Assembly: GCA_964390945.1 (NCBI GenBank)
Contig: CAYMIV010000023.1
Location: forward strand, 1-8,656
Direction: 5' to 3'
Length of the DNA: 8,656 nucleotides
From: Damh-18 sp964390945
Lineage (GTDB): Bacteria > Patescibacteriota > Minisyncoccia > Phycocordibacterales > UBA918
Shown here: positions 3,345-8,656 of the stretch, piece by piece
Position numbering within the stretch: the first letter of the stretch is position 1
Layout: every line of letters starts with the position of its first letter
The notes under the pieces: model-generated
What the model saw: the letters and a program-made list of their open reading frames with translations, nothing else
The model's database searches: none
Told to the model about the DNA's origin: nothing
Program-made: the position numbers and the translations under genes

Positions 3345-6038
3345 TTATGCTGTAACCGTTTCCGCTTTCCCTTTCACGGGGCGTTTTGATGCACTTTTTC
3401 CTTTCTTTTTGATGTCAAAACAGAACTCACCCTTCTTCATCGAAACGGACACAGTCCCCCCCTGGAGCATTCCCTCGCCAACCATCATAGAGGCTACGGG
3501 CGTGAGAATCTTTGATTGTATAACACGCTTGAGTGGTCGGGCGCCGAATCGCGGATCGTATCCTTCTTTTGCAATGTAATCGACAACTTCCTCGGTGACA
3601 GACAACTCGATCTCCTTACTCAACAGACGTTCTTTCACGAGACCAATTTGAATTTCAACGATACTGCGAATGGTCTCTGGGGAAAGTATGTCAAAGATGA
3701 TAATCTCATCAAGACGATTGAGAAATTCTGGACGGAAGAAGTTCTTGAGACTCTCAAGCACTTTGCTCTTCGCCTGATCATACTGCGATGCCTCATCGCT
3801 CTGTTTCATGAACCCGAATTTCGACATGCGGTCGATGTGCTCGGCGCCGATGTTTGACGTCATGATAATGACCGAGTTCTTAAAGTTGACCTTCCTACCT
3901 TTCGCATCGGTGAGATGTCCGGAATCGAGCACCTGGAGAAGAATGTTGAACACTTCGGGGTGCGCCTTTTCAATCTCATCGAGAAGAATAACGGAATACG
4001 GGCGATGACGCACAAGTTCCGTAATCGCACCCCCCTCCTCATGACCGACGTATCCGGGCGGCGAACCGATTATTTTTGAAACCGAGTGCTTCTCCATGTA
4101 TTCGCTCATGTCGATACGCACAAGGGCACTCTCATCATCGAACAGAAATTCTGCAAGCGCTTTTGAAAGTTCCGTCTTGCCGACGCCGGTTGGCCCAAGG
4201 AAGAGGAATGAGCCGATGGGACGATTCGGGTCTGCGATGCCCGCGCGTGAACGTTTGATGGCGTCACTGATGCGCTTCACGGCCTCATTTTGACCAACGA
4301 CACGCTTCGAGAGTTCTTCTTCCATGCGAGACAATTTCTTTGCCTCTTCTTCGAGCATGCGAACAACCGGTATGCCTGTCCAACGAGAAACAACCGAAGC
4401 AATGTCCTCTTCCGTTACTTCTTCCTTGAGGAGACGTCGCGTTCGTTGCAACTTTTTAAGTTTCGCTGATTTGGTATCGAGGTCTTTCTCAATCTTCGGA
4501 ATGGTTGAGTAGCGAATCTCCGCCGCCTTTGTGAGGTCTGCCATCGCTTCAGCCGAATCTGCTTCGAGGCGCAATTCTTCGAGCTCCTTTTTCATTTCAC
4601 GGATTTCGGTGACGGCATCTTTTTCATTGTTCCACTTTGTCTCCAGTGCGGATGTCCGCTGTTTGAGTTCACCGATTTCTTTCTCGATTTCACGGAGGCG
4701 TGCCTTTATCTTCGATTTATTTTCAGAAACCTCTTCTTCTTTCTTGAGTGCTTCGCGCTCAATTTCAAGTCTTCGAACCGAGCGGTCTGCAACAACGAGT
4801 TCCTCGGGCTTGTTTTCAAGCGAAATGCGGAGCGCAGATGCAGCCTCATCGATGAGGTCAACAGCCTTATCGGGGAGGAAACGGTCGGTTATGTAGCGGC
4901 TTGAGAGATTCACTGCGGCAACGATGGCATCATCGGTAATGCGTACGCCGTGGAATATCTCATATTTTTCAGATACTCCGCGAAGGATGGCGATGGCGTC
5001 TTCAGCAGATGGCTCATTGACATGAACGGGCTGAAAGCGACGTGTGAGCGCAGGGTCGCGTTCAATGTGCTTTTGATATTCCTTGAACGTGGTCGCTCCG
5101 ATGACATGGAGTTCTCCTCGCGCAAGCGCCGGCTTCAGCATATTTGATGCATCCATAGAACCCTCCGCCTGACCCGCGCCGACTATGGTGTGGAGTTCGT
5201 CAATGAAGAGGATGACTTCGCCTTGCGCCTGCTCTACCTCTTTCATCACCGCCTTCAAACGTTCCTCAAACTCCCCGCGGAATTTCGTGCCAGCAACAAG
5301 GAGACCGAGATCGAGCGAAAGAATTTCCTTACCCTTTATGGATTCTGGAACATTTCCCTGCACAATGGCAATTGCAAGACCTTCAGCGATTGCGGTTTTA
5401 CCAACGCCCGCCTCCCCAATGAGAACCGGATTATTTTTCGTGCGTCGTGAGAGTATCTGTATGACGCGCTGAATTTCCATGTCACGTCCGATGACGGGAT
5501 CGAGTTTATTTTCTTGAGCGAGTTTGGTGAGATTGCGCGCATACTTCGTGAGTGCTCGATATTTTTTCGGGGACTGAACTTCCTCGGTTGAGTTTTCACG
5601 AACTTCTTTGAGTGCGTTCTGCACAGCACGCTTGTCAACGCCGACGCGCTGGAGTACCTCAATGGCGGGGCCGGGGAATTCAAGGAGTGCGAGGAAGAGG
5701 TGCTCAACACCGACATACGAATCATTGAGTTGCTGCGCGATACGCCCCGACTGTTCGAGCGCCTGCGCAAGATCGGGCGTGAGGTAGAGTTGGTATGATT
5801 GCGATATGGTCTGATTCATTCCCGGATTCTCAAGCGCTTCGAGGAGGAGATCGGTGAACGCAATGACATCAATATCGAGCCGATCAAGAAGCGAGATGAC
5901 GGTGTTTTCGTCCTGCATGACCAAGGCCGCGAGAAGGTGGGTCGGGCTCACGTGGTTTTGACCGCGCTCAATAGCGAGCTCATGGGCTTTCCTGATTGCC
6001 TCCTTTGCGCGAGAGGTGAAATTATGAAAATTTGGCAT
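3345..6038 (-). CDS. clpB: ClpB-type AAA+ disaggregase/chaperone (Clp ATPase), 897 aa
   Basis: This is a Hsp100 ATPase that threads aggregated or tagged proteins through a hexameric ring in the cytoplasm. Domains in order: two Clp N-terminal repeats (about residues 5-145); first AAA+ module with Walker A GEAGVGKT (208-215), pore loop KFRGEFEER (F253 where Tyr is usual) and Walker B ILFIDE (to 281); a long charged coiled-coil middle domain (about 405-540) of the ClpB kind; second AAA+ module with Walker A GPTGVGKT (615-622), Walker B ILLDE (684-688), pore loop GYVG (662-665) and sensor-2 GARPLKR (832-838); and a basic C-terminal tail. All ATPase residues are present and the length is only slightly above the usual 850-870. 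Oddly, residues 741-743 (FGF, in an insertion after the sensor-1 TSN) match the ClpP-docking loop of ClpA/ClpC/ClpX, which ClpB normally lacks. Hence ClpC is an alternative name. No Shine-Dalgarno site precedes the ATG, and a promoter lies directly upstream. Confidence 0.95.
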   Translation of the reverse strand: MPNFHNFTSRAKEAIRKAHELAIERGQNHVSPTHLLAALVMQDENTVISLLDRLDIDVIAFTDLLLEALENPGMNQTISQSYQLYLTPDLAQALEQSGRIAQQLNDSYVGVEHLFLALLEFPGPAIEVLQRVGVDKRAVQNALKEVRENSTEEVQSPKKYRALTKYARNLTKLAQENKLDPVIGRDMEIQRVIQILSRRTKNNPVLIGEAGVGKTAIAEGLAIAIVQGNVPESIKGKEILSLDLGLLVAGTKFRGEFEERLKAVMKEVEQAQGEVILFIDELHTIVGAGQAEGSMDASNMLKPALARGELHVIGATTFKEYQKHIERDPALTRRFQPVHVNEPSAEDAIAILRGVSEKYEIFHGVRITDDAIVAAVNLSSRYITDRFLPDKAVDLIDEAASALRISLENKPEELVVADRSVRRLEIEREALKKEEEVSENKSKIKARLREIEKEIGELKQRTSALETKWNNEKDAVTEIREMKKELEELRLEADSAEAMADLTKAAEIRYSTIPKIEKDLDTKSAKLKKLQRTRRLLKEEVTEEDIASVVSRWTGIPVVRMLEEEAKKLSRMEEELSKRVVGQNEAVKRISDAIKRSRAGIADPNRPIGSFLFLGPTGVGKTELSKALAEFLFDDESALVRIDMSEYMEKHSVSKIIGSPPGYVGHEEGGAITELVRHRPYSVILLDEIEKAHPEVFNILLQVLDSGHLTDAKGRKVNFKNSVIIMTSNIGAEHIDRMSKFGFMKQSDEASQYDQAKSKVLESLKNFFRPEFLNRLDEIIIFDILSPETIRSIVEIQIGLVKERLLSKEIELSVTEEVVDYIAKEGYDPRFGARPLKRVIQSKILTPVASMMVGEGMLQGGTVSVSMKKGEFCFDIKKKGKSASKRPVKGKAETVTA

Positions 6039-6049
6039 AGTCGTTAGTT

Positions 6050-6077
6050 ATTTTACGCAATCATACGCACTTCTCAA
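6050..6077 (-). promoter_or_regulatory. Promoter of clpB
   Basis: On the minus strand, TTGAGA (6072-6077), a 16-base spacer and TAAAAT (6050-6055). Transcription would start near 6043, only about five bases before the ATG, so the clpB mRNA would be almost leaderless. I found no CIRCE-type inverted repeat near it. Confidence 0.55.
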
Positions 6078-6134
6078 AACTGCCATCGTGCCTATTCTGC
6101 GAGTAAAACAATAATACAATGTTTTTTATGTAAG

Positions 6135-7370
6135 TCAATTTTTTGCGATTGTGGCATTGAACCTGCGCGTCGCGGCAACATGCTCCCCAAGAACGCTGAT
6201 TGCTCTCTTGATGTCCGATTTCGTTGTTTCTTCGCCTATGGTGAAACGAATTGTCGAGGTGGCGCGTGCTTCATCACCGCATAGAGCGCGCACAACAGAG
6301 GAGCCGTTGCCGCTTCCACTCGCACACGCACTTCTCGTTGAGGCTGCTATTCCCTTCGTATCGAGCACAATGACCGCAAACTCCGCATCGATACCAGGAA
6401 TGGAAATATTAATGTTGTTCGCAACGCGCGCGCTCATGGAACCATTTACGCACGTGCCCGAAATGAGCCGGTCGACTTCTTTGAAGAAATAATCTCGAAG
6501 TTCGCGAGCGTGCGTGCTCCGCTCCTTCCAGGTGCGTTGCGCACGCGTGAGCGCTCGGGCACATCCCACAATGAGGGGCGTATTTTCTGTTCCCGCACGA
6601 AGCCCCCCCTCCTGCCCTCCGCCGAGGAGTTGTCCGCGAAGCGGTACGTCGTGCCGTCGTGCGAGTACCCCCACACCCTTCGGGCCATAACACTTACCGC
6701 CGTCGAGCGCTATAAGGTCGACACCGAGCATGTCCATTTCGCACGAAAGCCACAGTGGCGCCTGACACGCATCGAGGTGCGTGTATATGCGGACCTCGTG
6801 CGCCGCCATGAAAGCTCGCACCGCTCGTGTCACACGCTTCACGTCCTGCACAACGCCAATTTCAGAATTCACATACGAGAGCGCGACGAGAACTGTCTTC
6901 GTTGAGAGGAGTGCAGAAAGCGCAGCGATTGAAATGAGACCGTCTTCTTCGACATCCATGTATCGCACGACGACACCCCTCGTTTCAAGCGCCCGAAGCG
7001 TCTCGAGCATTGAGGGGTGTTCGATGCGTGAGGAAATGATTTCCATATCACTGTATGGCTTGCCGCTCTGTGCGAGTGCATCAATCACACCACGAAGGGC
7101 AAGATCATTGGATTCTGTACCACAAGACGTAAAAACAACGCCATCTTTTCGTATCTTCAAAATTTCCGCAATTTCTTTGCGTGCCGATTCAATCGCTTTT
7201 CTTGCTGCAACACCCTCTTTGTGAATAGCGCTCGCATTGCCAAAACTCGTCCGAAAAAATGGTTTCATCGCCTCAAACACCTCGTGAGCAACCGGAGTTG
7301 CCGAGGCATAGTCCAAATAGACGCGCTTCGGTTGAAGAAATTTCTCTGAAAGCCATTTGCCTGCAAACAT
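6135..7370 (-). CDS. NifS/IscS-type cysteine desulfurase, 411 aa
   Basis: A PLP-dependent class-V aminotransferase-fold enzyme that takes sulfur from cysteine, giving alanine and an enzyme persulfide for tRNA thiolation or iron-sulfur assembly. Family landmarks: YLDYASATPV (18-27), SFGNASAIH (42-50), FTSCGTES (80-87; T85 for the PLP phosphate), EHPSML (117-122; H118 stacks on PLP), NSEIG (168-172), HLDACQA (198-204; D200, Q203), PLP lysine K226 before CYGPKG, the GGGQEGGLRAGTEN segment (250-263), and catalytic C349 in SACASGSG. The length is normal for the family. The usual Ser-x-His-Lys around the PLP lysine is Asp-Gly-Gly-Lys here (223-226), losing two phosphate ligands. The ATG has no Shine-Dalgarno site, and a promoter abuts it. 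Whether it feeds MnmA or an IscU-type scaffold cannot be told, because no partner gene is in the window. clpB lies 97 bases downstream on the same strand but has its own promoter. Confidence 0.92.
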   Translation of the reverse strand: MFAGKWLSEKFLQPKRVYLDYASATPVAHEVFEAMKPFFRTSFGNASAIHKEGVAARKAIESARKEIAEILKIRKDGVVFTSCGTESNDLALRGVIDALAQSGKPYSDMEIISSRIEHPSMLETLRALETRGVVVRYMDVEEDGLISIAALSALLSTKTVLVALSYVNSEIGVVQDVKRVTRAVRAFMAAHEVRIYTHLDACQAPLWLSCEMDMLGVDLIALDGGKCYGPKGVGVLARRHDVPLRGQLLGGGQEGGLRAGTENTPLIVGCARALTRAQRTWKERSTHARELRDYFFKEVDRLISGTCVNGSMSARVANNINISIPGIDAEFAVIVLDTKGIAASTRSACASGSGNGSSVVRALCGDEARATSTIRFTIGEETTKSDIKRAISVLGEHVAATRRFNATIAKN

Positions 7371-7376
7371 TTCAAA

Positions 7377-7405
7377 ATCATGTCACAGGGTGTAAAAAGT
7401 GGCAA
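7377..7405 (-). promoter_or_regulatory. Promoter of the cysteine desulfurase gene
   Basis: On the minus strand, TTGCCA (7400-7405), a 17-base spacer and CATGAT (7377-7382). The -10 is six bases from the ATG, which places the transcription start at or next to the initiation codon. This is a leaderless arrangement. The -10 matches the consensus at four of six bases. Confidence 0.45.
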
Positions 7406-7409
7406 TATC

Positions 7410-7418
7410 TGCTATACT
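7410..7418 (+). promoter_or_regulatory. Extended -10 promoter of infB
   Basis: TGCTATACT is an extended -10 (TG, one base, then TATACT at 7413-7418). The -35 region is poor, as is usual for extended -10 promoters. It gives a leader of about 50 bases that contains a small hairpin ACAGG-TTTTT-CCTGT (7449-7463) just upstream of the weak ribosome site GTGAG (7467-7471). It overlaps the divergent desulfurase promoter. Confidence 0.5.
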
Positions 7419-7473
7419 TGCGCCCATACGGTTTTCTCTCGAACTTATACAGGTTTTTCCTGTTGTGTGAGAT

Positions 7474-8656
7474 ATGACAAAAAAACGCGAATCACAACCG
7501 AATATTGTTACGCGCCCCCCCGTCGTCGTCATTATGGGGCATATAGACCATGGCAAATCGACACTGCTTGACTACATCAGAAAATCAAACGTTGTCGCAA
7601 CCGAGGCGGGCGGTATCACACAGCACCTTTCGGCGTACGTTGTCGAGCACACCGCAAAAGACGGAGCAAAAAAAAGAATAACGTTTCTCGACACGCCAGG
7701 TCATGAAGCGTTCCAGAAAATGCGTTTTCGCGGTGCGGATGTTGCCGATATCGCAATTCTCATTGTTTCGGCTGAAGATGGCGTTATGCCACAGACCATG
7801 GAAGCGCTCGAATGTATCCTCAAGGCAAAAATTCCATACATTGTTGCCATCAACAAAATAGACAAACCGAATGCAAATCTTGTCCGCACTCAATCCTCGC
7901 TCATTGAAAACGGCATCTACATTGAAGGTATGGGGGGTGATATCTCATGGGTGCCCATTTCTGCAAAACACGGTCAAGGTGTCGATGATCTGCTCGACCT
8001 CCTCCTTCTCACTGCAGAGCTCGCAGAACTTAAGGGCGATACAAATGCAGAGCCGGAAGGCAAGGTCATTGAGGGTCGTCTGGATACGAAACGCGGTAAC
8101 ACCGCGACTGTTATCGTTGATAACGGAACGCTCCGGAGCGGTTCTTTCGTCGTTTCAGGACGCGCATTCGCGCCCATACGCATCATGGAAGACTGGAGTG
8201 GAAAGGCAATCAAGGAGGCGACACTCTCCGAACCAGCCGGCATCGTTGGGTGGACAGAGGTTCCTGAAGTCGGCGCCCCCTTCACTGTCGTTGATTCCAA
8301 AAAGGAAGCGGAAGAACTCGTTCGCGCATACACTGAAAAGGCAACAGAGCCGGAACAAACGAATGCAGACATTCCCAGTATTCCACTCCTCATCAAGGCA
8401 GATGTTCTCGGAACCATTGATGCCATCAAACATGAACTTTCAAAGTTTTCATCAAATCGCGTCTGTGTCCGCGTGATCGGATGCGGCGTTGGCGATATTA
8501 CCGCAGGAGACGTGCAAAATGTGAGCGCAACAGAGAAAGCGATTATTGTCGGTTTCAATGTAAAGGCAGACAGGGCTGCAGTCGATCTTGCAGAACGTCT
8601 TGGGGTGGAGATAAATACATTTGATATCATCTACAAACTTTCCGAATGGCTCCAGG
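7474..8656 (+). CDS. infB: Translation initiation factor IF-2 (partial, cut by window edge)
   Basis: IF-2 is the GTPase that brings fMet-tRNA to the 30S subunit and promotes subunit joining. The frame is open from the ATG at 7474 to the right edge (394 codons). The G domain is complete: G1 GHIDHGKS (22-29), G2 GGITQH (46-51), G3 DTPGH (73-77), G4 NKID (127-130) and G5 SAK (163-165). Domain II follows (about 185-275, with KVIEGRLDTKRGNTATVIV), then domain III (from about 300), whose signature here reads VIGCGVGDIT (334-343). The C-terminal fMet-tRNA-binding domain would lie beyond the window. The protein has only about 15 residues before the G domain, whereas IF-2 of most bacteria has a long N-terminal region; a short form fits a reduced genome. 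The gene is divergent from the cysteine desulfurase across 103 bases. Confidence 0.95.
   Translation, partial: MTKKRESQPNIVTRPPVVVIMGHIDHGKSTLLDYIRKSNVVATEAGGITQHLSAYVVEHTAKDGAKKRITFLDTPGHEAFQKMRFRGADVADIAILIVSAEDGVMPQTMEALECILKAKIPYIVAINKIDKPNANLVRTQSSLIENGIYIEGMGGDISWVPISAKHGQGVDDLLDLLLLTAELAELKGDTNAEPEGKVIEGRLDTKRGNTATVIVDNGTLRSGSFVVSGRAFAPIRIMEDWSGKAIKEATLSEPAGIVGWTEVPEVGAPFTVVDSKKEAEELVRAYTEKATEPEQTNADIPSIPLLIKADVLGTIDAIKHELSKFSSNRVCVRVIGCGVGDITAGDVQNVSATEKAIIVGFNVKADRAAVDLAERLGVEINTFDIIYKLSEWLQ

Noticed and set aside
6105..6125. Terminator for the cysteine desulfurase
   Set aside because: The only dyad is a 6-bp AT-rich stem (AAAACA/TGTTTT) with a mismatch-rich loop, too weak to call. 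Read-through into clpB is possible.
6151..7224. Plus-strand open frames antisense to the cysteine desulfurase
   Set aside because: They are reverse shadows of a gene with a complete set of family motifs, without ribosome sites or recognisable products.
7871..8476. 201-aa plus-strand open frame inside infB, and opposing frames at 7585-7893 and 7974-8630
   Set aside because: They are shadows of infB, whose frame is open throughout with all five GTPase motifs in order.
1..8656. CRISPR array, transposase, toxin-antitoxin or defence operon
   Set aside because: I looked for spaced direct repeats, transposase catalytic motifs, overlapping small gene pairs and nuclease motifs. None was found; the small genes are single units with their own terminators.

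Overview
The window looks like a piece of a small-genome bacterial chromosome, most likely from the Candidate Phyla Radiation (Patescibacteria, probably Parcubacteria). This is an inference. It rests on an IF-2 with almost no N-terminal extension, a cysteine desulfurase with a divergent PLP-lysine motif, a YdjM-like membrane protein, and several short single-gene units of unknown function that each end in a strong hairpin terminator. No 16S rRNA or other decisive taxonomic marker is present.

Layout. The left part (1-3345) is a run of small, mostly unrecognised genes. On the plus strand these are a 127-aa protein (19-402), a 131-aa exported protein (768-1163), a 167-aa YdjM/DUF457-type membrane protein (1526-2029) and a 90-aa helical protein (3023-3295). 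On the minus strand are a 57-aa acidic ORF (1243-1416) and a 224-aa helical protein (2162-2836). Two intergenic regions look like divergent promoter regions (around 1449-1510 and 2865-2934). The convergent ends are closed by hairpins, including a perfect 20-bp inverted repeat at 2053-2096 and a bidirectional terminator at 3317-3343. The stretch 463-767 holds no gene I can support.

The right part (3345-8656) is conserved housekeeping. It has a ClpB-type AAA+ chaperone (minus, 3345-6038), a NifS/IscS-type cysteine desulfurase (minus, 6135-7370), and the first 394 codons of translation initiation factor IF-2 (plus, 7474 to the window edge). The desulfurase and infB are divergent from a 103-bp intergenic region.

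How the genes work together. ClpB handles protein aggregates, the desulfurase supplies sulfur (for example for tRNA thiolation), and IF-2 starts translation. They share a theme of protein synthesis and quality control but do not form one pathway. I see no defence system, mobile element, CRISPR array or RNA gene. The points most worth a second look are a ClpC-like Phe-Gly-Phe loop in an otherwise ClpB-like chaperone, the altered PLP-binding motif of the desulfurase, a missed small ORF under a wrong start extension, a symmetric divergent promoter pair with a repeated element, and apparent leaderless transcription of the conserved genes.
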